Positions 41,930-51,747 of a DNA stretch of 64,000 bases are shown one piece after another (positions within the stretch are counted from its first letter, which is position 1; each line of letters starts with the position of its first letter). The notes beneath the pieces were generated by a model, which had not been told where the DNA came from, did not search any database, and was given only the letters and a program-made list of their open reading frames with translations. The stretch is taken from NCBI GenBank assembly GCA_002452745.1, contig DKFC01000022.1, positions 1 through 64,000 on the forward strand, in the 5' to 3' direction. Origin of the DNA: Firmicutes bacterium UBA6806 (GTDB lineage: Bacteria; Bacillota; Clostridia; Peptostreptococcales; Acidaminobacteraceae). The translations under genes and the position numbers were made by a program.

Positions 41930-43213
41930 ATGTCATTGAAAAAGAGTTTGATGATTTTGTTATCTTTTGTTGTCGTCATGGGAATGCTGAGTGGATGTGC
42001 TAAAGCCGCATCAGAGTCAGCAACAGATCCAGCACCCGCAGAAGCGGAGGCGTCTAATAGCCAAGAAGAGACTTCACAAGGGGTTACGGATTCAGAAATA
42101 CTGATTGGAAACAGTGCTGCAACAAGTGGAGCGTTTGCGCCAATAGGGCTTCCGTTTATTCATGGAATAGAGGCTTATCTTGAATCCGTGAACACGGCAG
42201 GTGGAATTGGTGGAAGGACGATTAAATTTATTCACTATGATGATGAATTTGACCCTGCCACAACATCTCAGTATTTGGAAAAGTTGCTCTATGAAGACAA
42301 GGTATTTTCAATTGTTGGACACTTCGGGTCTCCGTGTATAGCTGCAACATTGATGGATCTTGAAGACAGCGGTGTTCCAGCAGTCTATTTTGCGGGTGGT
42401 GTGGCAGATTTGTACAGCACAGACAATTCGGACAGAAACATTTATCCAGTTCAGCCCATCTATTCATATGAGGGGAAAATTATGTCGGCATATGCGGTTA
42501 AGCACTTTGATGCGACTAAAGTGGCGATTATCTACACAAACAATGAAGCGGGGATAAACACCTTTGAAGGTATCAAGGAGCAACTCGCTGAGTATTCGGA
42601 TGTAACCGTGGTTGCAGAGGAATCTGTTTCGCCTGGGTTGACAGATGCAACAGCACAGGTTCTCAAGGTGAAGGAAGCAGCGCCAGAGGTAATTATCATT
42701 CCATCGCTTTCTGCGGAACTCGCACCAGTGCTCAAAACAATGGAACAGCAAGGCCTTTTGGGAATTCCGGTGGTGACTACGTATTCAAATGTATCCAGCG
42801 TATTTGTGGAAAGCAATTACAACGAGGCTCAAAATGTCATGGAGAACTTATATGGACTAGGATGGGTTGACTTGGAGGGGAATCCACAGGTTTGGGATGA
42901 ATTTGCTGAAAATATGACTAAACTGGGGTATGCGGATGAGCTGAATGCCTACTCTGCAACTGGCTGGATAGCAGGTTATTTCTTCTCCGAAGGGGTCAGA
43001 CGAGTCGATGAAAAAGGACAGGTTTTAAATTTTAAAAACTATATGGATGCCCTTGAAGAAAATCCAATCAAGAACCCATTTGGTGGTGAAATCAATTTTG
43101 CAGATGGCATGAGGACGGGAACTCAACAGATGGTTCTGTCTAAAGTGGATGTGAACAGCCCTACCAAGTGGACTGCGGTCACTGGATTTAATGGGGTAGA
43201 TGATTTAAAATAA
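41930..43213 (+). CDS. livK: Substrate-binding lipoprotein of the liv-type importer
   Basis: This 427-residue protein captures the solute outside the membrane. A lipoprotein signal peptide ends in LSGC (Cys23), followed by a Ser/Glu/Ala-rich linker to about residue 50 and a type 1 periplasmic-binding fold (DSEILIGNSAATSGAFAPIG, FSIVGHFGSPC, VAIIYTNNEAG). The binding-site residues do not allow me to choose between Leu/Ile/Val, amides, urea or other small compounds. GGAGG precedes the start. Two alpha/beta hydrolase genes follow in the same direction. Confidence 0.9.
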   Translation: MSLKKSLMILLSFVVVMGMLSGCAKAASESATDPAPAEAEASNSQEETSQGVTDSEILIGNSAATSGAFAPIGLPFIHGIEAYLESVNTAGGIGGRTIKFIHYDDEFDPATTSQYLEKLLYEDKVFSIVGHFGSPCIAATLMDLEDSGVPAVYFAGGVADLYSTDNSDRNIYPVQPIYSYEGKIMSAYAVKHFDATKVAIIYTNNEAGINTFEGIKEQLAEYSDVTVVAEESVSPGLTDATAQVLKVKEAAPEVIIIPSLSAELAPVLKTMEQQGLLGIPVVTTYSNVSSVFVESNYNEAQNVMENLYGLGWVDLEGNPQVWDEFAENMTKLGYADELNAYSATGWIAGYFFSEGVRRVDEKGQVLNFKNYMDALEENPIKNPFGGEINFADGMRTGTQQMVLSKVDVNSPTKWTAVTGFNGVDDLK

Positions 43214-43228
43214 GAGAAGGTGATAGTT

Positions 43229-44134
43229 ATGATTGAAATGGAGTTTAAAAAGATGCATGCGGGCAATGAAGTGATTGCCTACCGTGAATGTGGAGAAGGC
43301 CAGAGAACGCTGTTGCTCATTCATGGAAATATGTCCTCGTCATTGCATTTCGATCATCTCATGTCAGTTCTGGCCAATGACTTTAAAATATATGCACCAG
43401 ATTTAAGAGGTTTTGGACACTCATCATACCATGATAGATTTGATGACCTGTCCGAATTGAGTGCGGACATCGAGTATTTTGCAGATAAGTTACGGCTTAA
43501 AGATATAGAAGTGCTGGGATGGTCTACAGGGGGCGGTATTGCCATGATATTTGCGGCTAATAACCCCGAGCTGGTGAAACGGGTCATTTTAATGGAGAGC
43601 GTTGGTATAAAGGGGTATCCGATGTATAAAAAAGATGCGTCAGGTTGCACAATTCCATCCGAACCCCTCATGACAAAAGATGAAATCGAAACTGACGTAG
43701 TTCAGGTAACACCCGTTTTGGAAGCGCTTCGAAAAGGAAACGGATTGTTTTACAAGGGACTGTGGAATGCTGCGATTTACACAGGTGGCAGGAAGCCAGC
43801 ATCAGATGATTATGACCGATATGTGGGTGAAATGTTGCTTCAGCGAAATCTGGTGGATATAGACTATGCTTTGACGAGATTTAATATTTCGTGTGAGGGT
43901 AATGAATATGGTGAGGGCAATGGACTTGTAAAACGAATTAAATGTCCAGTGGACATCATCCAAGGTGAGAATGACTTAGTCGTCCCAAAAGAAATGGCTC
44001 ATGGAATACATGAAGCATTGGAAACGCCTAAGAAACTTCACGTATTAAAACATTGTGGACATAACCCCATGGTGGATCAGCTCTCAAAGGTCAGGGAAAT
44101 TGTCCTGAACAGCTGGGAAAATCATGACTTATAG
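43229..44134 (+). CDS. Alpha/beta hydrolase, first of two
   Basis: This soluble 301-residue enzyme has the alpha/beta-hydrolase triad: oxyanion motif LLIHGNMSSS near residue 29, nucleophile Ser in LGWSTGGGIA near 103, Asp in QGENDLVVP near 250 and His in KHCGHNPM near 279. ATG at 43229 follows GAGAAGG; the GTG at 43220 is too close to the site. It lies 15 bp after the binding protein, so it belongs to the transporter operon and may hydrolyse the imported compound or its ester. The true substrate is unknown. Confidence 0.88.
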   Translation: MIEMEFKKMHAGNEVIAYRECGEGQRTLLLIHGNMSSSLHFDHLMSVLANDFKIYAPDLRGFGHSSYHDRFDDLSELSADIEYFADKLRLKDIEVLGWSTGGGIAMIFAANNPELVKRVILMESVGIKGYPMYKKDASGCTIPSEPLMTKDEIETDVVQVTPVLEALRKGNGLFYKGLWNAAIYTGGRKPASDDYDRYVGEMLLQRNLVDIDYALTRFNISCEGNEYGEGNGLVKRIKCPVDIIQGENDLVVPKEMAHGIHEALETPKKLHVLKHCGHNPMVDQLSKVREIVLNSWENHDL

Positions 44135-44186
44135 AATTTTAGAAATAACATAGGAACATAAGGCCTATGGAGATAAGGAGCAGGCG

Positions 44187-44996
44187 ATGGCATATTTTGA
44201 TTTGAATGGGAAAAGGGCATATTATGAACAACACGGAGGAACTGGAAAGCAGCTTGTGATTCTCAATGGAATCATGATGAGTACTTCCAGTTGGCTTCCG
44301 TTCATTCCAATGCTTACAAGGAATGCGAGGGTTTTACTAATTGATTTTTTCGATCAGGGAAAGTCTGACCACCTCGAGGAAGCCTATGACCAATCTGTTC
44401 AAGTGGAACTGGTGTCATCGCTGATAGATGCACTTGACCTACAGCAGGTGACATTGCTGGGAATCTCTTATGGTGGTGAAATTGCAATGAAAGTGAGATC
44501 GCAACGAGTCGATCAGTTGATTTTGGCCAACACAACTGGCAAGACGGACTTTATGTTGAAGGCAATAGGTGAGAGCTGGATCAATGCAGCAGAAACTTTT
44601 GATGGATCTGTTTTTTTTAAAGCGACAATCCCCCCGATTTATTCAAAAGATTTTTACAACGCTCACATTGAATGGTTAAATGAAAGGGAGAAGATGTTTG
44701 CGAGGGTGTTCAAACCAGAATGGTATCGTGGATTTGTAAGACTTGTACGAAGTGCAGAGTCCCATGATGTTATGGACAGTCTTTGTGAGATTGACACCCC
44801 CACGCTTATTGTCAGTTCCGACGAAGACGTCATCACGCCGGTTCAGTGTCAAAGGGATTTAAACAGCCTGATAAAAGAATCCAGACTGATTGAAATTAAA
44901 AATTGCGGACATGCTTCCATGTATGAAAAACCGACAGAGTTTTTCAGTGCAGTGCTCGGGTTTATGGCCTGCGCACGCGATGTATTTAAGCTCTGA
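44187..44996 (+). CDS. Alpha/beta hydrolase, second of two
   Basis: This 269-residue enzyme is a second, distantly related alpha/beta hydrolase. It has LVILNGIMMST near residue 23 in the oxyanion region (HG replaced by NG), nucleophile Ser in LGISYGGEIA near 96, Asp in VSSDEDVITP near 215 and His in CGHASMYEKP near 240. AAGGAG precedes the start. The 52-bp gap from the first hydrolase shows no terminator, so it is likely the last gene of the operon, before the terminator at 45035. Confidence 0.87.
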   Translation: MAYFDLNGKRAYYEQHGGTGKQLVILNGIMMSTSSWLPFIPMLTRNARVLLIDFFDQGKSDHLEEAYDQSVQVELVSSLIDALDLQQVTLLGISYGGEIAMKVRSQRVDQLILANTTGKTDFMLKAIGESWINAAETFDGSVFFKATIPPIYSKDFYNAHIEWLNEREKMFARVFKPEWYRGFVRLVRSAESHDVMDSLCEIDTPTLIVSSDEDVITPVQCQRDLNSLIKESRLIEIKNCGHASMYEKPTEFFSAVLGFMACARDVFKL

Positions 44997-45034
44997 CGGC
45001 AGAGTCCCCCAAAACAAGGAAAGTCAATGTGAAA

Positions 45035-45084
45035 ACACCTTTTATTCAGGAGAAGTGTCTTGAATAAAAGGTGTCTTTTTTTTT
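45035..45084 (+). terminator. Intrinsic terminator of the liv/hydrolase operon
   Basis: A 14-bp perfect stem (ACACCTTTTATTCA at 45035-45048 with 45061-45074) and a 12-nt loop are followed by C and nine T. Confidence 0.9.
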
Positions 45085-45224
45085 ACTGAATCATAAGGAC
45101 ATATTACAAGAGCCTGATTTAATTGAAACGTCATGCAAATGACATTGAAATATCTTTGAAAAACAATATAATGGTAATAGACTATAAAATTTCAAATTGC
45201 TAGAGAAAGGCTAATAATGTACTT

Positions 45225-46766
45225 ATGAAGAATAAATTTGCGAAACAGTTGGGACTTTTGGGAATTATCGGGCTTATCATTAAGGTGCTAGGGGCAATTT
45301 ATAGAATCCCGCTGGCGTATATTATGCCAGAAAATGCTGTGACTTATTACTCAATTGCCTATCCGTGGTACACGTTTCTAATTGTCATTTCCACCACGGC
45401 TCTTCCTGCTGTTATTGCCAAACTCACTGCTGAGTATGGCGCAACAGAGGATCTGAGAGGACAGACACTTGTGTTCGACATTTCGAGAAAACTCATGCAA
45501 GTATTTGGGATTTCCACGTTGCTGATACTATCTCTGTGTGCAGGGCTTATTTCAAATATATCAGGATATCCAGAGAGTCTATACTCCTTCTTCGTCTTGG
45601 CGATTGCGTCATATTTTGTAGCGTCGAATGCTGCATATAGGGGCTTTTTCCAAGGCACTCAGAAACTTGAAGTGTTTGGACTGTCTCAATTATTTGAGCA
45701 ACTTGGGCGTGTGGTGTTGGGCTTGATTTTAGTGTGGGGATTGACTAAAATTTCTGCATCGGATTCGATTCTTGCGGCGGCGGGAACATCTGGAGCAGCT
45801 TTTGGTGCTCTCATGAGCTGGATTTATATTTCGGCAAAATATCGTAAAATCAGAATTGACAACCCTCATAAAGCGGTTTTAAGAGAACAAAAGCCTTTGA
45901 TTAAGAAAATCTTGAAGATGGTTTTCCCAATTGCACTGGGTGCTTCGATTATGCCGCTCTTGACCATCATAGATGCGACCATGATTATCTGGCGTCTTAG
46001 ACAAACCGGCTTTGCCGATCAAGCTGGGGTCATGTACACCTTTATCACGTTTTATTCTGTTCCGATTATCAATTTGGCTCAGGTCATTTTTACGGCACTT
46101 CAAGTAAGCCTTTTGCCAATGATTACAAGGGCGTTTACACAAAAGAGTGAAAATTTTAGAGAAAAAGTTTACCTTGGCATCCTGACATCGCTTCTTCTTG
46201 GACTTCCAATGGGTCTTGGAATTGCTGGATTCTCTGAGGAAATCTTGCTGTTCCTTTATCCAAACAAAGTAGAAGCCATAGCAGGCGCAGCGCCTGTTCT
46301 TGGAATTTTGGGACTGGGTGTGGCATTCCTGTCACTTTATCAGGCTTCAACAGGGATTTTACAGGGGATCAATCACTATAAAAAACCTGTGAGAAACTTA
46401 TTTGTGGGGGCAGTGGTGAAGGTTATAACTGCGTATATTCTGTTGGGAATTCCAAGCCTAAACATCAAAGGTGCGGCGATTTCAACATTGCTTGCATATG
46501 CAGTTGCGGCAACTCTCAATGTATTGGTTGTGTTAAAACACGTGGAAGTGCCAAAGTCATTTTTCAAAAAAGCAGCTTTAACCCTCATGGCAAATGCGGT
46601 GATGATTATTTCAGCAAAGGCTGTCTTCGCAGTTGTTCACAGTCATTTAGGGGATAGACTGAGCCTGCTTGTGGGTATTTTCGTAGCGGTTGTGGTGTAT
46701 GGTGGCCTCTTGTTTGTGACGAAAGTGGTAACCAAGGAAGACCTGACAGCTATGGACAATAAATAG
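45225..46766 (+). CDS. MOP-superfamily lipid/polysaccharide flippase (YtgP/SpoVB type)
   Basis: This polytopic membrane protein of 513 residues has about 14 hydrophobic segments and the opening pattern of the YtgP/SpoVB group (KQLGLLGIIGLIIKVLGAIYRIPL, here cited as IGLIIKVLGAIYRIPLAY). Members flip lipid-linked cell-wall or spore-wall precursors; a MurJ-like lipid II flippase role is plausible. The only ribosome-like site (AGAAAGG at 45204-45210) is 14 bases from the ATG, but it is well placed for a three-codon frame (ATG at 45217, stop TGA at 45226) that overlaps the start. It is a single-gene unit. Confidence 0.85.
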   Translation: MKNKFAKQLGLLGIIGLIIKVLGAIYRIPLAYIMPENAVTYYSIAYPWYTFLIVISTTALPAVIAKLTAEYGATEDLRGQTLVFDISRKLMQVFGISTLLILSLCAGLISNISGYPESLYSFFVLAIASYFVASNAAYRGFFQGTQKLEVFGLSQLFEQLGRVVLGLILVWGLTKISASDSILAAAGTSGAAFGALMSWIYISAKYRKIRIDNPHKAVLREQKPLIKKILKMVFPIALGASIMPLLTIIDATMIIWRLRQTGFADQAGVMYTFITFYSVPIINLAQVIFTALQVSLLPMITRAFTQKSENFREKVYLGILTSLLLGLPMGLGIAGFSEEILLFLYPNKVEAIAGAAPVLGILGLGVAFLSLYQASTGILQGINHYKKPVRNLFVGAVVKVITAYILLGIPSLNIKGAAISTLLAYAVAATLNVLVVLKHVEVPKSFFKKAALTLMANAVMIISAKAVFAVVHSHLGDRLSLLVGIFVAVVVYGGLLFVTKVVTKEDLTAMDNK

Positions 46767-46786
46767 AATCTATTTGAGTAAAATAA

Positions 46787-46826
46787 AAAGGCCAGACAAG
46801 CAGTTAACAGTGCGTGTCTGGCCTTT
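46787..46826. terminator. Bidirectional terminator between flippase and mtnN
   Basis: AAAGGCCAGACA (46787-46798) pairs with TGTCTGGCCTTT (46815-46826). The minus-strand side is followed by TTTATTTTAC and the plus side by ATTAATG, so the minus-strand function is the better one. Confidence 0.8.
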
Positions 46827-46896
46827 ATTAATGTTATTTCAAATGACAAGTTAAGATAAACAGAAGGCGTAGATGCCTAATGTTTTTCACAAGTTG

Positions 46897-47601
46897 TTAT
46901 TCAGCTTTTAGTTGCTCAATAATGCTCAATATAATCTGGCTGGAATTGTTTGCTGCCTCAGTTGCAAATTCATCAAACGATACATGTGCAGAACCATCGG
47001 CCTTATCTGACATAGCGCGAATGATGACAAATGGAATTTTGTTGAGGTGACAGACCTGAGCAATAGAAGCGCCTTCCATCTCGGTGGTGTGAGCGGCGAA
47101 GACCTTCTCAATGTAGTCTTTCTTCTCCATGGACGCCACAAACTGATCTCCCGAAACAATTCGACCTTTAAAAACTTTATGGGTTTTGACTTTTTCAACA
47201 GTGGAGTCATAGGCGAGTCCGATTAATTTTTCATCTGCCTTGAAGACAGATGTATCCATGCGTGGAATAATACCGGGTTCGTATCCAAAACCAGTGCAGT
47301 CAAAATCGTGTTGCATGCAGTCCGTTGAAATCACAATGTCGCCAACATTTAAATCTGAATGAATTGCGCCAGAGACACCCGTGTTGACAATGGCATTGAC
47401 ATCGAAATGCGAAGCTAATATTTGAGTGCATACAGCGGCATTCACTTTGCCGATGCCGCAAGTGACGACGACGACATCAAGACCATCTATTGCGCCAGCA
47501 TAAAATGACATGCCAGCCATTTCCGTAACCGTACTACTGTCCATCTTTCCTTTAAGAAGTTCTGTTTCCAAGTCCATAGCACCAATAATACCAAGTTTCA
47601 T
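46897..47601 (-). CDS. mtnN: 5'-methylthioadenosine/S-adenosylhomocysteine nucleosidase
   Basis: This enzyme removes adenine from S-adenosylhomocysteine and methylthioadenosine. The 234 residues have the family start MKLGIIGAMDLETELL, CGIGKVNAAVCTQIL near residue 51, NTGVSGAI near 74, SGDQFV near 150, the substrate Glu in EMEGASIAQVC near 170 and the catalytic Asp in RAMSDKADG near 195. It lies 27 bp after luxS on the same strand, so the product S-ribosylhomocysteine passes to the neighbour enzyme. Confidence 0.95.
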   Translation of the reverse strand: MKLGIIGAMDLETELLKGKMDSSTVTEMAGMSFYAGAIDGLDVVVVTCGIGKVNAAVCTQILASHFDVNAIVNTGVSGAIHSDLNVGDIVISTDCMQHDFDCTGFGYEPGIIPRMDTSVFKADEKLIGLAYDSTVEKVKTHKVFKGRIVSGDQFVASMEKKDYIEKVFAAHTTEMEGASIAQVCHLNKIPFVIIRAMSDKADGSAHVSFDEFATEAANNSSQIILSIIEQLKAE

Positions 47602-47628
47602 ATTAAAATCCTCCTCAGTTATTCTCTT

Positions 47629-48102
47629 TTATTCTGGGTAAATCAGGTTGGCATCAGTGGCGTTTCTGAGAACTTCCAAATAGCCCCTTGCTTCTGCTTT
47701 AGCCCCTTCAAGGCTGTGCAGTTCATAACTCCCGCATTCGATTTCGCTGACACCTGGAATGTCCCCCTCAAAAGCGGCAACAAATTCAAATGCTCGAATC
47801 AGCAATGGTAAAATCTCTTTTGAGGTATATGCCCCTGCAACAATGAGGTACATACCTGTTAAGCAACCCATTGGTCCGAAGTAGACTATTTTTGAGCTAA
47901 ACTCGGCATCGTTTCTCACATAAGTTGCAATTAGATGCTCCAATGAGTGGATTGCTTTGTTTTCAAGCAGTTCTCTATTGGGCATTTTCATTCTGATATC
48001 AAAAGTTGTCAGCGTTTCAGCGCCTACGTGGTCAATTCTGGAAACATAAACACCCTTTTGAAGTTTGATGTGATCTACAGTAAAACTCTCTATTTTTTTC
48101 AT
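47629..48102 (-). CDS. luxS: S-ribosylhomocysteine lyase
   Basis: LuxS splits S-ribosylhomocysteine to homocysteine and the precursor of autoinducer-2. The 157 residues have FDIRMKMPNRE near residue 36, the metal-binding HSLEH near residues 53-57 (commonly HTxEH) and MGCLTGMYLI with the third region near 82; a late Cys lies in EIECGSYELH. ATG at 48102 follows AAGGAG; the longer frame to 48126 starts before that site. It is the first gene of a two-gene operon with mtnN. Confidence 0.94.
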   Translation of the reverse strand: MKKIESFTVDHIKLQKGVYVSRIDHVGAETLTTFDIRMKMPNRELLENKAIHSLEHLIATYVRNDAEFSSKIVYFGPMGCLTGMYLIVAGAYTSKEILPLLIRAFEFVAAFEGDIPGVSEIECGSYELHSLEGAKAEARGYLEVLRNATDANLIYPE

Positions 48103-48287
48103 CTCGATTCTCCTTACCTTTTTCAATCTCCAAATTTTGATTTGAACAGATAATATTCTCCTGTCATTGTATCATAAAATGGACAATGCGTGGGTTAAAA
48201 CTCATATGACGTGCCAATAGAGTTTGTGGTTTTCCCATGTGTTCAACAGGGCATAGATAGACTATAATAGAAAGTGGGGGTGGGGAG

Positions 48288-50369
48288 ATGTTTAGCAAGT
48301 TGAACAATCGGTCCATACAATCTAGAATTATGAGCCTTTTGGTCATCATGTCCATAACGTTGATTTTGACACTGGGTTTTGTCTTCTACAACAACACTGT
48401 GGAGCGCGTCAAGGACTCCAAACGACGAGAAATGACCACTTTGGCAATTGAGACATCTAATAAAATAGAGCGTTTTCTGTTTGAACGGGCAGCAGATATA
48501 AAAGTGCTTGCCACTTCAAATGTGCTGAATCCCTCTAAGGTCACGGCGAGTATTCAGCTGGAATACCTTCAAAATGTTGTAAAGGCCTATCAGACCTATG
48601 ATGAAATATTTGTACTGGATACATTGGGGAAGATTGTTCTGTCCACAAGAGAGTCGCTGACGGAATCTGAAATTGAACCCTATCTCTCAAAATTTTTATC
48701 AGGTGATTCATACGTCTCCGACTTCATTGTGGGAGAGGGTTCGTATGCCTATTTTTCCGAACCCATTGAGATAGATGGAATAGTGGTTGGCGTCGTGGTG
48801 GAGAAAATGAATTTTGATGTTATCGACGAAATTATTGCCAATGTGCGCATAGGTGCTCACGGACACGCTAGCATGCGAATGCTCAATCAAGAGGATGCGC
48901 TGGAGAAAGTAGTGGGGATTCAGGAATCCTACAATTTGAAAGATCGAGTTAAGTATTTGTCCGCAACCTATCCTGTAGTGAAATATCCCAGTCAGAGTGA
49001 GCAGTGGGTGTTGACAGTGAGTCAACCTGTGGAGGAAGCCTTTGGGGTAATTCACGATATAGAGAGATATTTTGGCATTGTCATTATGATTTTTTTAGTG
49101 GTGTTCTTTATCTTTTCAAAGATTGTCTCCATGAGTGTGACCAAGCCCATTCGGCAGTTGAAGCAAAAAATCAGTGAGATATTGGAGGATCATAAATTAT
49201 ACGCCACCAGCATTGGCACCAGTGATGAAGTAAAACACCTCACATCAACTTTTGATTTTCTACTGGAAGAGTTGAATTTTATGATGCAAAAAGTGTTGGA
49301 GGCCTCTGGAGAGGCGGCTTATGTCAAGGAAATTAAGAAGAGCATGTCCAATTTATTTGAACACATGCCAAACGGCATCATGACCATAGATGGACGGGGC
49401 GAAATTACGTCTATGAACCCTGCGGCAGTGGAAATGCTCAGACATAATTTTGTCGGATGCAATATTTTTAAGGAGAGACCTAAACAATATGAGGGATTAT
49501 TTGAAAACATAGCCAGCAGCATGTCCAACGACATCTCCCAAAGTGAGACGCTCTGTATTCAATCCATAGATAATTACGATGTTAAAATTGTCATAAGTAC
49601 GCTCAAACAGATGGATATCAACGAAGTAACCATCGGAATGACCGTTATTTTGCAAAATCTTGAAGAAAAACAGAAGTTTGAGGCAAGTGTGGTCAGGGCC
49701 AAACGCCTGTCAGAGCTGGGAGTTTTATCTGCCGGTGTGGCACATGAAGTTCGAAACCCTCTGGCATCCATCAAAGGATACGCACAGCTTGTAAAAAGTG
49801 AATTAGCCCCTGATGAACAAGCTACAAAGGATTTAGAGATTGTTCTCAGTGAGGTGGAGAGACTTGATAAAATCATCGACCGATTCATGACATTTGCAAG
49901 TCCCAATCAGCCTGAGTATAGGGAGAATCATATGGATCGTTTGATTGTAGATGTGCTTCACCTTTTGACTCAAAAGCTAGAAGAACAAAATGTGGAGGTC
50001 TTTCATCAATTGAGAGCTGGAGCAGGTGTTTTCTTTGATTACGATCAGATGAAGCAGGTTTTAATCAATGTGGTGCTCAATGCAATCCAAGCCATGCCAA
50101 AAGGTGGAACGATTAAAATAGAAACTAGAATCACAAAACTTTTGGAAATAGAAATCACTGACAATGGTGAAGGCATGTCCTCTGAGATGATGGAAAAGGT
50201 GTTTGCTCCATTTTATACAACACGTCAGGAGGGAACAGGGCTGGGACTTTCTATTTGTTCCAGAATTGTCGAGAGCCATGACGGTATTTTTGAAATACAG
50301 AGTAAATTGGGCGTTGGAACTCAAATTAGCATTAAACTCCCAGTGGAAAGAAAGGACAGTATCTTATGA
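48288..50369 (+). CDS. Membrane sensor histidine kinase with Cache, HAMP and PAS domains
   Basis: This 693-residue kinase has a membrane segment at about 14-34, an outside Cache-like domain to about 255, a second segment near 258-280 (YFGIVIMIFLVVFFIFSKI), a HAMP linker, a PAS domain at about 355-455 (HMPNGIMTIDGRGEITSMNP), the His box VAHEVRNPLASIKGYA near 485, and a HATPase domain (NVVLNAIQAMPKGG, DNGEGM, GTGLGLSI). It overlaps the next gene by 4 bp. The layout recalls AtoS/ZraS/NtrB-type kinases that serve sigma-54 activators. The signal is unknown. Confidence 0.9.
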   Translation: MFSKLNNRSIQSRIMSLLVIMSITLILTLGFVFYNNTVERVKDSKRREMTTLAIETSNKIERFLFERAADIKVLATSNVLNPSKVTASIQLEYLQNVVKAYQTYDEIFVLDTLGKIVLSTRESLTESEIEPYLSKFLSGDSYVSDFIVGEGSYAYFSEPIEIDGIVVGVVVEKMNFDVIDEIIANVRIGAHGHASMRMLNQEDALEKVVGIQESYNLKDRVKYLSATYPVVKYPSQSEQWVLTVSQPVEEAFGVIHDIERYFGIVIMIFLVVFFIFSKIVSMSVTKPIRQLKQKISEILEDHKLYATSIGTSDEVKHLTSTFDFLLEELNFMMQKVLEASGEAAYVKEIKKSMSNLFEHMPNGIMTIDGRGEITSMNPAAVEMLRHNFVGCNIFKERPKQYEGLFENIASSMSNDISQSETLCIQSIDNYDVKIVISTLKQMDINEVTIGMTVILQNLEEKQKFEASVVRAKRLSELGVLSAGVAHEVRNPLASIKGYAQLVKSELAPDEQATKDLEIVLSEVERLDKIIDRFMTFASPNQPEYRENHMDRLIVDVLHLLTQKLEEQNVEVFHQLRAGAGVFFDYDQMKQVLINVVLNAIQAMPKGGTIKIETRITKLLEIEITDNGEGMSSEMMEKVFAPFYTTRQEGTGLGLSICSRIVESHDGIFEIQSKLGVGTQISIKLPVERKDSIL

Positions 50370-51700
50370 AACAACTGACTGTTTTAATTGCCGAAGATGA
50401 AAAAAACCTTGCATTGCTACTTGAACGGGTACTATCCAAGGAGGGATACCTTATTCGGTTAGCTTCTGATGGGGAAGAGGCCTTTCGTCGAATCAGCGAG
50501 GAAAAGGTGGATATCGTTTTAACGGATATCAAAATGCCGGGGAAAGATGGCATAGAACTTCTGAAACAGGTCAAAGAGCTGGATGCTTCTATAGAGGTGA
50601 TTGTCATGACAGCATTTGCAACAGTGGACACTGCAATCAATGCGTTAAAGATGGGGGCTAGGGACTACATAAGGAAGCCGTTTGACATTGAAGAAGTGGT
50701 GGGGGCGGTTAATAAAACAGCAATGCTCATCAGAAATACCGTGTTTATTGAGGGGGCAAATGATGTCTTTGGTCAGATGTTGGTTGCCAAGAGCGAGAAG
50801 ATGAAAGCACTGATTAAGATGATGAAAAAAGTCTCCAACAGCGTGGCCAATATCTATATTCTAGGTGAAACAGGTGTTGGTAAGGAATTAATCGCACATG
50901 CAATCCATGAACTCAGTGATAGACGTGAGATGCCGTTTATTAAAGTGAATTGTTCTGCACTTCCGGAAACACTGCTTGAAAGTGAATTATTTGGATATGA
51001 AAAAGGGGCTTTCACAGGTGCGTTTGCCAGAAAACTGGGGCGATTTGAACTCGCAAACGGGGGCACTATTTTTCTAGATGAGATTGGGGATATTTCACCA
51101 TTGATTCAATTGAAACTTCTCAGGGTGATTCAGCAAAAAGAACTTGAAAGACTCGGTGGCACTCAGACAATTTCACTTGATGTGCGTGTGATAACGGCTA
51201 CAAATAAAAACTTGGAGGATTTGGTCAAAGAGGGAACCTTTAGAGAGGACCTCTACTATCGGCTCAATGTGATTCCATTGGTTGTGCCTCCTCTTAGAGA
51301 GAGACCGGAGGATATAAAAGAGCTCATCAAGACGTTTATGTCTATTTCGTCAACGTTGTATCATACAACGCCGAAGGAGATTTCAAAAGAGGCTCTTGAA
51401 GCATTGGCTGGTTATCCGTGGCCGGGAAATGTCAGAGAGCTTGAAAACATTATTGAGAGAATTTTGCTAATCAGTGAAGGGCAAATTATTCAATTGGAAG
51501 ATTTGCCGCCAAAGATACTCCGAAATGAAGAAGTTCTTTCTGATAACCTTGAAAAGTACAAGGAAACCGTTGAAGAAAAGCTGATTCGAGATGCCATCAA
51601 GGCAGCTGATGGCAATATAACCAAAGCGGCTGAAAAACTCGGTATCAGCAGGCGGTCACTTCACAGAAAGATCAATAAGTATAATGTGAATGAGAATTGA
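50366..51700 (+). CDS. Sigma-54-dependent response regulator (NtrC family)
   Basis: This 444-residue activator has a receiver domain (phosphoacceptor Asp in VLTDIKMPGKDG near residue 53, Lys in YIRKPFD), an AAA+ domain (Walker A GETGVGKELIA near 168, the sigma-54 contact loop GAFTGAF near 215, Walker B FLDEIGDI near 235) and a C-terminal Fis-type helix-turn-helix (NITKAAEKLGISRRSLHRKI). It is made with the kinase upstream (4-bp overlap). A sigma-54 promoter for amt lies 157 bp downstream, the obvious candidate target. Confidence 0.95.
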   Translation: MKQLTVLIAEDEKNLALLLERVLSKEGYLIRLASDGEEAFRRISEEKVDIVLTDIKMPGKDGIELLKQVKELDASIEVIVMTAFATVDTAINALKMGARDYIRKPFDIEEVVGAVNKTAMLIRNTVFIEGANDVFGQMLVAKSEKMKALIKMMKKVSNSVANIYILGETGVGKELIAHAIHELSDRREMPFIKVNCSALPETLLESELFGYEKGAFTGAFARKLGRFELANGGTIFLDEIGDISPLIQLKLLRVIQQKELERLGGTQTISLDVRVITATNKNLEDLVKEGTFREDLYYRLNVIPLVVPPLRERPEDIKELIKTFMSISSTLYHTTPKEISKEALEALAGYPWPGNVRELENIIERILLISEGQIIQLEDLPPKILRNEEVLSDNLEKYKETVEEKLIRDAIKAADGNITKAAEKLGISRRSLHRKINKYNVNEN

Positions 51701-51747
51701 TAAGCGTATTGTCAATAGATGAAAGCCTAATACCACTTCTCAAGTGG

